From positions 2,642,036 through 2,706,035 of the forward strand of contig JAQFVV010000049.1 in NCBI GenBank assembly GCA_028023455.1: a stretch of 64,000 nucleotides of DNA, written 5' to 3'. A model generated the notes under the pieces. It had not been told where the DNA came from. It saw nothing but the letters and a program-made list of their open reading frames with translations, and did not search any database. The stretch is from Epiperipatus broadwayi (lineage: Eukaryota; Onychophora; Udeonychophora; Euonychophora; Peripatidae). The translations under genes were made by a program, and so were the position numbers. Position 1 is the first letter of the stretch. Each line of letters starts with the position of its first letter. Below, piece after piece: positions 1 through 10,945 of this stretch.

Positions 1-1019
1 AAACACAAAGTAAAAGACATCAATTTATTGTATTGTGAATACAATTGTCAGTATGAATGTATATATTGTATGATCTTATAATAAAACAAAAAGACCATCA
101 CAAAAAAAAAAAAATCTTTATTTTTAAATTTACATTAAACACTGCATTACTTATGAAATTAGACTAGGGCTTCAACGGGGCAGCTGTTTTATTGTCTGAC
201 CAAGACATAGTCTACCAGAAGAAGAGATATTAACCAAATCAGACAGATGGCAGTTGATTTAAGATTAGGGTGAAACCAACCTCAGATGACAATCCCAGAT
301 GTTGCCATCAACTAATTAATAATCTAAAAGCATTTACTTTAAATATATATCAGTAGTTCGATATTTTTTTTGGTACGGGTATTTAGTTTCTTATTAAAAT
401 TTAGATTCTGCAGGGAATGTTTTAATAATTTTCATTAAATATAGGCAATAAAAAATGTGAAATTAGAGTTTAAAAAATTCAATATTAAATCTCTAACAAT
501 AATTAAATGTTTTTGCTTTCTAACAGCAGTTTTATTTAATTATAAAAAAAAATCTTTATACACTTTGTATATATATATTCATCTATAATTATAAAATATA
601 TCTTTTTAAAAACTCAGTATGCAAGATGGGATATTACGCCATCTATTTTTAAATAAGAAATCGATTTTACTAATTTACATTACTCGATCATTTACGGAAT
701 TGAAAGAAGTAACGACAGATTCATGTAAAAACTAGCTTTCATTACATCAAAAGCTATATTATAATCCCGAAACTATTCACAATTTCACTAGCAATTGCAG
801 TGATTATATACATATTTAGAAAAAACAGTATGTGTGCTATTACAAAAATATTTATTTACATATAGATTAAAAAGACGAAGTAGTTTTTTTGACATTGCAG
901 GATAAACATCGCTCTAACAGTCTCCCATAAAAGAACACTGAAAGGAGAAGACAATATTCACTCGGATTATCATTTGTTGAAAGGAGGTTTGAATGGCTTT
1001 CTAATCCTCATTTTATCTT
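1..1019. other. No gene seen; A/T-rich unique DNA
   Basis: No convincing coding frame. Homopolymer A and T runs dominate. Bases 160-330 are less A/T-rich than the surroundings but have no open frame I trust. A polypyrimidine tract plus AG ends at base 900 and is followed by a short open frame (see findings). Confidence 0.5.
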
Positions 1020-1165
1020 AGGGATAGCTAGATACCCATTTACTGACCAATTTTAGAGTTTGCTATTAGTCAGCTATCCTGGGGGAAAAATTGTAACTCT
1101 TTTGGAAAGAATTTCACTTCAACTTGATACAAACCCCAGGTTTAAGAATAGCAGGCTGGTGTCTA
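1020..1165 (-). repeat. SINE-like relic with tRNA-type B box
   Basis: Read on the minus strand this has a Pol III B-box-like string (GGTTTGTATCAAG) followed by a body containing GGGTATCTAGCTATCC. A similar body (GGATATCTAGCTATTC) follows a tRNA-like head at 24560-24690. I infer an old tRNA-derived SINE, decayed and without a clear A box or tail. Confidence 0.3.
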
Positions 1166-2640
1166 TCTTTTCTGTTTATTATATATATAATTAAAAAAAA
1201 AGAATTACGAGCATTATAATAAGAAAATGTCTTTTTTAAAAAATAATAATTGAGCATCACGAATGTGCTAAAATATATTATCAATAATTGCTTAAACAAA
1301 TAAGAAAATATGTATAAATATAAACATCATATATATGAGCAGGCGTTTATTTTTTATAATAATAATTTTTAAAAAAATGGTAACTGAAAAATTTTAAACA
1401 AGTTTATGATATTTGCTGTTGGAAGCCAATTCATAATTAAACCAGGTAACTATCAAATTATTGTTAGTAAATAACCAATTTATCTACTACTAACCAAGAG
1501 AATAAAAAAAGAATGAAAAGTACAAGACTTCACTTCTTGTTAGTTGTCTGACTTGAAAAATGATGTTTTCCTTTCACTTTTCGTCTATGGAGAAATGCAG
1601 AGGTCTTTTTCCTGAAGTGGAGCTATTTAAGGATGTTTTGCTATTTTTCTTTATCACTATCAGCAGTCTTTGTCAATAAGATGACCTTTCTGACTCTTGA
1701 AGAATAAAAGAATGACAAAGAATAAGAAGTTGAAGAATATTGGAATCAAAAATGCTATGTGTGTGATTTAAAAAAGATGGAAATGTTGTTGCACAAGGAA
1801 AAATGATTGATAGCATGAGTTCATAATGATTGGGCCATTTACAAATCTAAATGCACTTTAATGCACAGATAGAATAATGAATGATGAACTTGAAAGTTAA
1901 AAAAACATTTGAACAATATTTCATGTCACTTTTGGTTTTTGAGTATCATAATTTGCTGGATAACTAACTAATTATTTTTTTTAGTAACTAAGGACAGTAG
2001 TATAAAAAAATACCAGATCCATGATAAATGGCTGTATAACTTATCATGACAACATAATATCATTCTCAACACCTCTATTTAGTAGTGTGAAGTTTTTATA
2101 ATAATACATACATCTGAAATAATGATGTTACATATCAAAATCACTTTTTATCTATTTCTTAATTTATTTAATAAAATGATTCTCTAAAAATAAAATTTGT
2201 TATATTATTTTCATTATTAAAAAAATACTGTGATATATATATAATTTTCAAGCATTATTGATCCAGTTCACGGATTGCTCCAAGATTAATCTAGTTTCTG
2301 TGATTCCTTATCTATCTTCTCCATAATACACCAGTAAACTTACTTATTTTAGTCATCAAGCTCAAGAAGACAATTTAAATGGAAGAAATAAAATTATATT
2401 TTTCTTTATCTTTTACATTATTACAAATATTATTAGTATTAAATAAAATACTTTTAACAAATTTTTCAGAGTAGTCAACACTCAAAAATAATCTTTATAA
2501 AATTGACCTATTTGGAACAAAGCCATTCCATTAGAATAATTTAATCTCTTATTTCTATAACAATAGTTTCTTAAAGCAGCTACTTTATGAGATACAAATT
2601 GATAGCTATCAGATTTATTATAAATCTTAACTCTTTACTC
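1166..2640. other. No gene seen
   Basis: A/T-rich sequence with short homopolymers. I recognise no coding frame, RNA gene or repeat shared with the rest of the window. Confidence 0.5.
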
Positions 2641-2930
2641 TTAAAAAATCTATATTTTATATTAACTGGATTATTTTATTTGGGTTTGATTATTTATTTC
2701 AGTTTTATTATGTTTTTTTTTAATATATTTTATATTGTTGTTTTTTAGTTTTTTATTGTTTACATTTTTATGGTATTATTTATATAGTTATGTATTTTAT
2801 TTTATTTTGTTCATTATATCATAGCTCTGAAGAAGACTGCAAGACAATTGAAATGTAGGGGTATGTATATATGTACAAATAAAGGGTTTTGCTAAAAAGT
2901 GTTCAAAATGGTCTGGATAAATTGTCTTTA
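2640..2930 (+). mobile_element. PLE pseudo-LTR-like segment with hammerhead-like motif
   Basis: A T-rich segment (from TTTATTTGGGTTTGATTATT to GTGTTCAAAATGG) recurs at 52300-52565 on the plus strand and, inverted, at about 48480-48720. All three share a TATATAGTTATGTATTTTA block, then TTCAT..TATCATAGCT, then a CTGAAGA...GAAA motif (partly deleted in the 48.5-kb copy), then AAAAAGTGTTCAAA. Penelope-like elements carry hammerhead ribozymes in their pseudo-LTRs, and this copy abuts PLE reverse-transcriptase sequence on the other strand, so I infer a pseudo-LTR. It could instead be a separate non-autonomous repeat. Confidence 0.4.
2827..2853 (+). ncRNA. Hammerhead-ribozyme-like core
   Basis: CTGAAGA, then 16 bases, then GAAA: the two conserved single-strand blocks of a hammerhead (CUGANGA and GAAA). 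The 16 bases fold as A, GACTG, a 5-base loop, CAATT, giving 4 of 5 pairs for helix II. Copies at 52472-52498 and 55215-55241 have the same spacing and different but still pairing stems. I could not settle helices I and III or the cleavage site, so activity is not claimed. Confidence 0.4.
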
Positions 2931-3760
2931 CTCTTAACATAATGACTACATACCAAATAATTATTCTTTACATTTAAATAATCACCAATAAATCTAACAA
3001 TTTTAATTTATCAAAATCTAATCCCTCTCTTTCCACCATATATTTTATAGAAGGATAAAAACAATTAAACTTATTTAGCAACTCCTTCAATTTATTACTC
3101 TCAACTCCAAACAATCATCAATATCTTTAAATATAAACAATCCTTCTTAATAATAATATATTTTTTTCCAAATAATTAATATAAACTGAACAAATTAAAG
3201 GAGACATAATATAACCTATTATCCACTCTTCCGTAATCTTATAAAAATTACCATTAAAAGTAAAATACATAGAATCCTCCAATAATAAAAACAATTCTTT
3301 AATAACTTTAATTTTATTCTTTGACAAAGAACCACGTTTAATCAACACATACAAAAGAACATCAATTCTGCTTAATCTATTAACAGATTGATACATATTC
3401 TCAATATCCAAACTACCAAATACTTTCAATTTTAAAATTATTAATCTTATCAAAAGCCTCAAAAGAAGAAGAAACTGTGTAATGACTCAAATCAACAAAT
3501 TGTTTAAAAAATTATTCAAGAATAAAGAAATACCCTCCACAACACTACCTGTAGAGACAAAAAATAAATCTTAAAGTAAAACCATTATTGTGAGTCTTAA
3601 TATACATAAACATCTTAGCTGATATAAAATGATTAGGATAGCATTTTAAATAATCTACTTTATTAAAAATTTTGAAATTTACCATTTTTTCCCTAATATC
3701 TATTAACTTCCTTTTAATAACATTACCAGGATCTCTTTCCAAAAACATATATTTATCATT
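2930..3760 (-). pseudogene. Penelope-like element reverse transcriptase (broken)
   Basis: Minus-strand fragments in changing frames match the PLE reverse transcriptase. Reading downstream: an LRFIF string near 3560 (usual L-R-P-I); then SSFEAFDKINN near 3450; then SLDIENMYQSVN near 3400, the catalytic aspartate block (PLE S-x-D-V-x-x-x-Y); then FTFNGNFYK and IMSPLICSVYINYLEK at about 3150-3260, the counterpart of the FNG-x-FY ... GSP-x-SP block, with GSP damaged to GYI; then FKDIDDCLE near 3110, in place of the Y-V-D-D box; then LKLLDLLVI near 3000, like PLE F-L-D-x-L-V. At least three frameshifts or stops separate these blocks, so the gene is dead. It ends abruptly near 2930 against a repeat in the opposite orientation. 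The order and spacing of blocks make the family call fairly secure. Confidence 0.72.
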
Positions 3761-4581
3761 ATTTAATTCCTTATCTATTTTATCCTAAACTCATTTCCTT
3801 TCATAATGACAAATCTTCCAGCTTTGTCTCCATGAGAAATGATTGCATCACTAGCAATTAAGCTATCCTTAAGATGTCTAACCTCAGCAGGATTAACAAT
3901 AAATTTTTGTTTCCTTTTTAAGCTTTTATTTAACATTAATTGAATGCCAACTTTTGCTCATCACTCAAATTACAAGATTCAATAGACGAAATTGTATCAA
4001 AAATTATATTTTTTGAATGAAATGGAATAAAATTAGGATTTTACCAATAATTTCTAATTCTGTATCATTTAACTTAATATCAGAAAGATTAACAACTTTA
4101 TTAATAGAAACATTATTTTCAACCACATTATTACTACAATAATCTTTATTATTTTTTCCAAACAACCATTTAAATTTTTTTCATACTTAACTACAATAGA
4201 AATTTGAGTTATTTATTCTAAACTGCCTCATGAAAAAATTTAAAATTGAATAATTAAAATTTTGCATCTTATCTAAATAATACCTAACCTTTTATATTCA
4301 TAAATAAATTTGTAAATCTTAATAAAATTTTCTTTTAAAAAACTATTCAAAATATTCATTTGTAAATTCAAAACTAAATACTGATCCTTAAACAAATTTC
4401 TATTCTTCTTAAAATTGATAAATACATATCCTAGGAAAAAAAACATTAAATTCTCTACATTGTTTAAAAAAATAAATCTGCTATCTTAAAGATTTTATCC
4501 TATTACTTAATTTGGATAACTCTTTAATCCTCCTAATATTATTCAATGACAAATTATTAGAACCTAAATCCCACAAACCCA
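3760..4581 (-). pseudogene. PLE ORF N-terminal region (broken)
   Basis: This continues the same minus-strand PLE upstream of the reverse transcriptase. An ATG at 4579-4581 starts MGLWDLGSNNLSLNNIRRIK and meets a stop after about 35 codons. Further on, near 3790-3910, ASDAIISHGDKAGRFVIM matches the PLE signature K-x-D-K-G-G-x-x-V-I-M that precedes the RT core, followed by DKYMFLERDPGNVIKRK near 3720 (usual D-x-x-x-Y-x-x-L-x-x-D-P-T). Stops and frame changes are scattered throughout. The first ~550 bases (4020-4581) are repeated in inverted orientation at 5819-6380, where the same start reads MDLWGCFNNFSLNDIRRIK. Confidence 0.6.
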
Positions 4582-4589
4582 TAATAAAG

Positions 4590-4960
4590 AACAACTACCA
4601 ATAACAAATACAGATCTAAATTAACAAACAAAAAAATCCCATACCAAAACAAAACACAATTTTATTTTTTTAAAATTTTATTTATTTATTTTATAATTTT
4701 ATTATATAACACAATCTTATAATAAACAAATATTACAAATCAAATACCAATCAAAACAAAACAAGCTAATATATAAATAAATGAACACAAACATATACCC
4801 TTCCAACAACACTCATGCAACAAAACCAATATATAAAAATAAAAACAAATATATATATATAAAATAAATCCTTTACACTATATCAGCAACTGTACCTTAA
4901 CTGCAAAGAATTTCATCAAAATGTACATGTTAAAAGCCTAAATTAAATAATACAAAAGTA
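4590..4960 (-). repeat. PLE-A pseudo-LTR / 5' leader, inverted copy
   Basis: Arm of a large inverted repeat: it matches 5440-5790 in reverse complement. Shared blocks include TTCTTTATTATGG at the ORF start, GTTGGTTTTGTTGCATGAGT, TTGCAGTTAAG and an A/T-rich core. It lies directly upstream of the minus-strand PLE ORF, where a pseudo-LTR or 5' leader is expected. Confidence 0.55.
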
Positions 4961-4984
4961 ATTTTTGATAGAAAAACTATTTCT

Positions 4985-5306
4985 AGAGTAGTGCATATTA
5001 GCCCTTGATTTTGTAAGAAGATATATATGTCAGAATAGTTTGAGCTTAAATGAAAAGATAAAGGCATATAAAATTAAAGTTAGAAAGAAATATCTTGGTT
5101 CAGCCTTACATATTCAAGGAATAGATGTAGATCACACTATTAAATTTGATGAGGCTATGGTTATCTTCTTTGAAAGAAATGAAATAAAAAGAATTAGAAA
5201 ATCTTTATTATTAAAAGTTTATGATTCTGAAGCAATTAACTTATTTAAAAGTTTGTTTAATATTAAGGGTGGATGGAATGTAAGTGGAATTGTGGGTAAT
5301 GTTTAG
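4985..5306 (+). pseudogene. PLE GIY-YIG endonuclease, C-terminal fragment
   Basis: A plus-strand frame, open from about 4985 to the TAG at 5304-5306, with no ATG near its 5' end, so it is a truncated 3' end of a longer ORF. It reads ...VRKKYLGSALHIQGIDVDHTI..., then FDEAMVIFFERNEIKRIRKS, then LLLKVYDSEAINLFK. This is the usual end of a Penelope-type endonuclease: H-x-I-x-F-D-x-A, an E-R/K-R-R/K-x-x-E-S stretch and A-I-N. The GIY-YIG motif itself lies upstream and is absent. A second copy of the last ~30 residues is at 30760-30850. The pseudo-LTR and then a new ORF start follow, the head-to-tail arrangement typical of PLEs. Confidence 0.6.
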
Positions 5307-5790
5307 TTTAAATATGTTACTTTGTAGTTCTTTTCACTTGAGAAATCTGCTTGTAGCATTGAAACCATTGGTTGTGTTTTAGAGTTCATATTTTTTGCCT
5401 TATCTGTTTGAGTTGTGAATTTGAAGTAATATTGATTATTTTATTGACTAGTTTAGCTTTAGGCTTTTAGTGTTTACATTTTGATGAGATTCTTTGCAGT
5501 TAAGATACAGTTGCTGACATAGTGTGAAGACTTTTATTTTTTTATATATATTTGTATTTATTTATATATGTTGGTTTTGTTGCATGAGTGTTGTTGGAAG
5601 GATATATGTTTGTGTTCATTTATTTATATATATGTTTTTTTTTGATTGGTGGTTGTTTAGGTTTGTAATATTTGTTTGTTATAAAGTTGTGTTATACAAT
5701 AAAATTATATATATATAATAAAATTAAAGAAAATAAAATTATGTATGGATTTGCTGTGGATTTTTTTGTTTATTTGTTAATTTAGACGTG
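5307..5790 (+). repeat. PLE-A pseudo-LTR between ORF end and ORF start
   Basis: It begins after the endonuclease stop with a block (AAATCTGCTTGTAGCATTGAA) that recurs after the 30.8-kb endonuclease fragment, and ends just before the ATG at 5819. Bases from about 5440 are the reverse complement of 4600-4960. Position between the end of one PLE ORF and the start of another supports a pseudo-LTR. Confidence 0.5.
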
Positions 5791-5818
5791 TATTTGTTAT
5801 CGGTAGTTGTTCTTTATT

Positions 5819-6380
5819 ATGGATTTGTGGGGTTGTTTCAATAATTTTTCATTGAATGATATTAGGAGGATTAAAGAGTTATCTAGATTAAGTGATAGGA
5901 TAGAATCTTTAAAATGGCAGATTTATTTTCTTAAATAATGTAGGGAACTTAATGTTTTTCCTAGGAGTTGTATTTATTAATTTTAAGAAGAATAGAAAGT
6001 TGTTTAAGAATAGAAATTTAGTTTTTAATTTACAAATGAATATTTTGAATAGTTTTTTGAAAGAAAATTTCATTAAGATTTACAAATTTATTTATAAATA
6101 TAAAAAAAATAGGTATTATTAGATAAAGGCAACATTTTAATTATTCACTTTTAATTTTTTTTATGAGGCAGTTTAGAATAAATAGAAAGTATGAAAGAAA
6201 ATTAAAATGGTTATTCTGGAAAAAATACAATTTATTGTAGTGATAGGGTAGTTGAAAATAATGTTTCTATTAATAAAGTTGTTAATCTTTCTGATATTAA
6301 CTTAAATGTTAGAGAATTATAAATCATTGGTAAAGTCCTAATTTTGTTCTTTTTCATTCAAAAAATTATATATATATGTG
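5819..6380 (+). pseudogene. PLE ORF N-terminal region, second copy (truncated)
   Basis: From the ATG at 5819-5821 the frame reads MDLWGCFNNFSLNDIRRIK and stops after about 39 codons. Later pieces near 6240-6320 read RVVENNVSINKVVNLSDINL. The whole stretch is an inverted copy of 4020-4581. It ends near 6380, long before any RT block, so this copy is truncated. Confidence 0.5.
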
Positions 6381-7950
6381 CAAATATTTTAGATAAATTT
6401 CAATTATTTCTTTTATCTAAAAAATACTGTGAAGAATCCCTTACAGTGTAAAGCGTATGGAAATATTTTAAACACATATATATGAAGATATCAACAGATG
6501 TCATGTAAATTATTTATTCAACAACAAAAGATGTTTGAAGCTTCACTACCAAGTATTTTTGGAAGGTTATAGAAAAGTCTTTTCCTATGCAGTGGTTATT
6601 TACTAGACTGTTTTAGACATGCTTAGATATCAGTTTTTTGTTATCAAGAATGTGTGTGTTAGAGATTTAAAAAAAAAGCATAATGGTATTTTTCTAGATG
6701 CCTGTTGGAATCTGCAATTGCTTAGTAATTTCTTAACATAAATTGTTTTAGGATTATAAATGGACATATAGGAAAATCTCACTTTTTAAGATTACAATAT
6801 TTATGAAAATATGTTAATAAGCATTTATTTTTATAGCGCTATGTTTTATAAATCCAAAAGACAATTTAAAATATAATTGATTTGGGAGAGTTTTAAGTCA
6901 TCATTGTTTTTCTTTAAATGATCTATTTTACTGCTAATATATCTACTAGATATATAAAAATAAGGTATTTGTCTATAACTGAGAAAGTCATAAAACTATT
7001 TTGATGGTTTTTTTTTTTTGTATTCTACTAACTACAGTTCTTGGACATGTTTTAAGCCATATAATCCTCATTTATATATGGTGGTGATAATAATATACAT
7101 TTGAGTGAAACAATGCAAAGAAAATTATGATTACAATGATAATATTTTAATGCAGTTTTGAGTGAACTTAACCACATTATTATTATGCGAGATTTTTTCT
7201 CATGGGCTTCCAAAATAATAGCACTCTTCAGGCGTAACTAATTATGTATAATAGTAATTATGATTCAACATAAAACAAACCGAATATGCTTTTATTTTAT
7301 ATCTCCTAATCCCCAATTCTATGGCACTAATTTATTTGAGATATTAAAATATATGACTCTGGATAGTGCTAAGTGAGGTTACATATATGATATAGTTAGA
7401 GATATTTTTTTAAACTGTGTTTTTAACTAATATCATATTTTATGTGCCACAATCTTAAATCCTATGCTGATTATTAGAAATTTATTAGAAGCTATTTTCA
7501 TATATAAACAAATGTTTGACTATCAAAATAAAAGAATTTACATGAAAATGGATACACTAGCTAGTATGCTTATAAAAATGTATAAAATAATTTCGAATAT
7601 TTTATAGTATTTTGTTTAAAATGAAACTGTTTATGGTAAAAAATATTTATACAAAAGTTTATACACTCTTGAATTATATAAACACTACAATATAGACTAC
7701 ACACACATATATATATAATTGAAGGAGTTATTGCTCAGAAGATCATAAAGTATTCAAGCACCAGATGTAACCAATTGATATGAAATCCAGTGATCTTTGG
7801 TCTTGAATTTGTCACTTTTTCATTGTACTAAGTCAAGCAGGGCAAAGAGCAAATAGGATTTGCACATTCATTTTCAAATATTATCAATCCATTTTAGGAT
7901 AAAAGTTAATCTGATTGTAATTCCAATTTTGTTACTGTATAGTTTTTCTT
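6381..7950. other. No gene seen
   Basis: A/T-rich DNA with short homopolymers and a few TA runs. I find no frame with recognisable domains and no repeat shared with the rest of the window. Confidence 0.5.
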
Positions 7951-7982
7951 TTCATCCATCTAATTCCAGATAATTATTTTAT

Positions 7983-8041
7983 TAGGTCAGAAGTTGAACT
8001 CTGATAATGCACATTATTGGAGTTTGACTTCCGATCTAATA
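7983..8041. repeat. Short imperfect hairpin
   Basis: TTAGGTCAGAAGTTGAACTC and GAGTTTGACTTCCGATCTAA are near-complementary 20-base arms (17 of 20) around a ~19-base loop. Probably the remains of a small MITE; no second copy in the window. Confidence 0.5.
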
Positions 8042-8049
8042 TTTTCAAG

Positions 8050-8860
8050 ATTTTCAGCGCTTTATAATAATAATAGTTAATTATTTTATAGATTTCTTAC
8101 AATTTCTTAGTATCAGTTTAAGAATTTTGTTGTTCACATTATATCATCTTTTCTATAGTCATCTACATTTAATCCCAATTCCAATCTTTTATTGAATGAT
8201 GTTAATGATATATGCTTGGTTTACATAGATAACACAATTTTTATTTTGTGTACCACTAATTAGGCCACTAGGGCATATGGAAAAGACCATTTAACAACTT
8301 TTAGTTCATCTAACTGACATTCAGATTCTTTATATTTATCATCACTATTGTCAATGTCACTACAAACTACATTTAAAATATTTGAAATGATTTGATACTT
8401 GTCTGAAGTAGTTTTGCAATTTTACCACCACCATGGTAATGATTGCACTAATTTTAAAATTCATAGATATTTTTAGGAATAATTTATAATTTCAAAAATG
8501 TGTTACTTTTTATTAAATTAAAGTAATAGGAAAATGTATTTTCTCGATTTTATATATATGTACTCAGAAAAAAAAATCCTCATGGTACAATGATACTACA
8601 TCTGTCTGCCATAAGCTTGAGATTTCAATTCAGTTGAGTAAACATGAAAATTTTGTTAACAGATTTAGTATTATTTTTTTAAATAGACAGTCAAAAGTCA
8701 ATATAATTAATTATCCAACATTTGTCAATAAATAAGTATTTCACTAACACATCACTCTACAATTCAAAATGCTAATGAGTTCTATTATTACATGAGAAAA
8801 TAAAACAATCAAAACATCACATGATCATCATTTCATATGATTGTACATGCTGTGAATAAG
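8050..8860. other. No gene seen
   Basis: A/T-rich sequence without a credible coding frame. The end (about 8800-8830) contains AAAACATCACATGATCATC, which is the outer extension of the foldback family described next. Confidence 0.45.
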
Positions 8861-8861
8861 A

Positions 8862-9180
8862 TTCCCAAACTATCCATAGAATAGTGCCATCAAGTGCAAA
8901 CCTTTGTAATCAATGTATGCAGGAAGATTAGCACATAAAATCCCTATCTGTGCCTGCTCATCCAATATTACCAGACTAGTTTCTAGCTTGTTAATTTCAT
9001 CAATGAAGAGCCTTGGATTTAAGAATTTCTCAATGATGAAAACCACAAGCTAGAATCTAGTCTTGGGATGTTGGATGAATAGGTACTAGAAAAAAGATTT
9101 AATGCACTAACCTTTCCACATCCATTTATTACAAAGGCTTGCACTTGGTAGAACTACTGTGTGGAGAGTTTGTTACTATT
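8862..9180. mobile_element. Foldback/MITE element, family FB, copy 1
   Basis: Inverted termini of about 130 bases: CCAAACTATCCATAGAATAG... on the left and ...CTACTGTGTGGAGAGTTTG on the right. Inside are blocks found in every FB copy: AATCAATG.ATGCAGGAAG, CCAGACTAGTTTCTAGCTTG and CATCAATGAAGAGCCTTGGAT. No coding capacity. Outer extensions with CATCACATGATCATCA (left) and TGATCATGTGATGTTTTGAT (right) lie just beyond both ends. Confidence 0.75.
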
Positions 9181-9612
9181 ATTAACAGCATGTGGTGATC
9201 ATGTGATGTTTTGATGGTTTTATACCTATCCTGCCCATAGTATAATAGTGACTGTGGTTTTTGAAGAACTAAACACACCAAAATGTATGGATGTTGAACT
9301 GAGTTAAGATCTAAATGAATGTGCAAGTGAATGAGCTTTGGTGAAAATATTATGGTGTTTTCATTTTGGGATCCTAGCTTTATAGTTAACCAAATAGGTA
9401 AAAGGTGGCTGCTAGAGGGTTGCATTAGATCCTAAGGTCTAGGTGCAGTGCTCTCAAATTTGAGGTTCCTCAATGGTGAAAGCCATAAGCTAGAAACTAG
9501 TCTGGACATATTGGATAGGTAAGCACTAGATAGGGATTTTATGCATTAACCTTCAACCAATCATTGATTTCAAAGGCTTGCAATTGGTGGCACTACTGTA
9601 TGGAGTTTGGTA
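9181..9612. mobile_element. FB family, single long arm fused to copy 1
   Basis: It reads like the right arm of the large palindrome at 18592-19406: ACACACCAAAATGTATGG, then GAGGGTTGCATTAGATCCTA, then GTGCAGTGCTCTCAAATTTG, AGAAACTAGTCTGG, and the inner FB terminus GGCACTACTGTATGGAGTTTGG. The matching left arm is missing, so this is half an element next to a small complete one. Confidence 0.65.
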
Positions 9613-10590
9613 CTCTTACATGAGAAGATGTTGAAGAGAAATTTGCTCTGCAATGAACTATTTAAAAATTATATTTTGTCTTTTTTATATTAAAAATTAT
9701 AATTACAGAAACAATAAAAATGATTTTCATATGCATTAAAAATTAATAACGCATTTTGCTATAATAAAATTAATTTCGATAACTTCACACAATAAATTAT
9801 TAAAAAAATCGTTGGAGAAATAAAATCCCACTTTCAAAACTTCACTTAATATATATAATTTAAGTTAAAAATGAAATTTTAAATCTACTATTTTATTTTA
9901 ATAACATTATTATTATGATAAAATTCTAAATACCTATTAGTAATAAAAAGTAAGATTATGTTTTATTAAAAGATAATGAGTTATGTTAAATATTGATAGA
10001 TAATAATGGATATTATTTATCTGATCAGCCCATCTAACAGTATTGGTAGGGCAAATTCCTGTGTTAGCATTGATTCAATATGTTTTCAGTGATGCTCAAT
10101 AGATGGTAGCATATATTTTCTAAATATATACATTTATTGAATTTCAGACTAATTCATTAAAAAGCATTTACAGTTAATTAAAATAGAAAAAAAGTTGAAA
10201 TCTTAATTTCTTTTGATTATTTAACTGTTTTGCAAATGTAAGCTGTGATAGCACTATCATATTTGACATTTTAGGTGGCATAATGACACTGTAATTGCTA
10301 CTTTTCCATATTATTTTAAGTGTTGTATATGTGGTGTGTGACAGATTGTGGCAATTCTTTCTAAGAAGCTTCCATTTTTAATGCATTAATTATAAAAAAA
10401 TTGCAAGAGATGTCAGCAGTATACAAACCATTATGGACCTTTGTCTGTGATTGACAGCACATTCTATTGTTCTGACAAAACTAAGAAGGAGGTAGCAATT
10501 TGTGATTGGCTGATGCTTTAGATTGATTTTCCCTGTGGCTAAATGCCACACAAAATGTGATTTTTAGGAATTTTTTTTTGTTTTCATGTG
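9613..10590. other. No gene seen
   Basis: A/T-rich DNA with no domain-bearing frame. A GT-rich stretch lies near 10320-10350. Confidence 0.45.
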
Positions 10591-10591
10591 T

Positions 10592-10683
10592 CACAGCATC
10601 TGTCGGGAAGTAAACCCGCTAACCTGGAACAACTGCTTGTAAAGCAGCTGCTACTGACCTCTCAACTACCAATGCTTGACTAG
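10592..10683 (-). repeat. tRNA-derived SINE-like unit, copy 1
   Basis: On the minus strand: AAGCATTGGTAGTTGAGAGG, then a GCAGCTGCTTTACAAGCAGT hairpin-like middle, then GGGTTTACTTCC as B box. Three relatives lie at 10858, 27592 and 31597. The family resembles a tRNA (A box T-G-G-C-N-T-A-G-T-G-G, B box G-G-G-T-T-T-G-C-T-T-C-C) of about 90-100 bases with little extra body. Confidence 0.55.
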
Positions 10684-10857
10684 GAATTGTTAATGACTAT
10701 GATGCAATATTTTTGTAAAAGACATTATTAAACTAAAAACTATGTCACTAGGGGGCTTTGTCTTTGAAAACATTTTATTTTTAAAAAGACAGCTCTTAGA
10801 AAGTCTGATGTATGTTATGAAAACTGGAAATTTATCACAGAAAAGCTATTAGAGGCA

Positions 10858-10945
10858 TCAAGCATTGGTGGCTTAGTGGTTAGCATAGCTTTTTTTTAAG
10901 CAGCTGGACTGGGTTTGCTTCCTGGTCAATGCATTTGACATATTA
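10858..10945 (+). repeat. tRNA-derived SINE-like unit, copy 2
   Basis: Plus-strand copy with A-box-like TGGCTTAGTGGTTAGCAT and B-box-like GGGTTTGCTTCCTGG, followed by TCAATGCATTTGACAT. The anticodon region is shortened and carries a run of eight or nine T, which would end Pol III transcription early, so this copy is probably silent. Confidence 0.55.

Noticed and set aside
4820-4865. CRISPR-like or regularly spaced repeats
   Set aside because: Only TA/ATA microsatellites; there is no repeat-spacer pattern anywhere in the window.
5524-5718. 64-codon plus-strand frame
   Set aside because: Lies in the pseudo-LTR; mostly F, I, Y, V and C from T-rich DNA, and it is the inverted copy of 4600-4860.
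9129-9425. 98-codon minus-strand frame
   Set aside because: Falls inside foldback (FB) arms; other FB copies do not keep the frame open.
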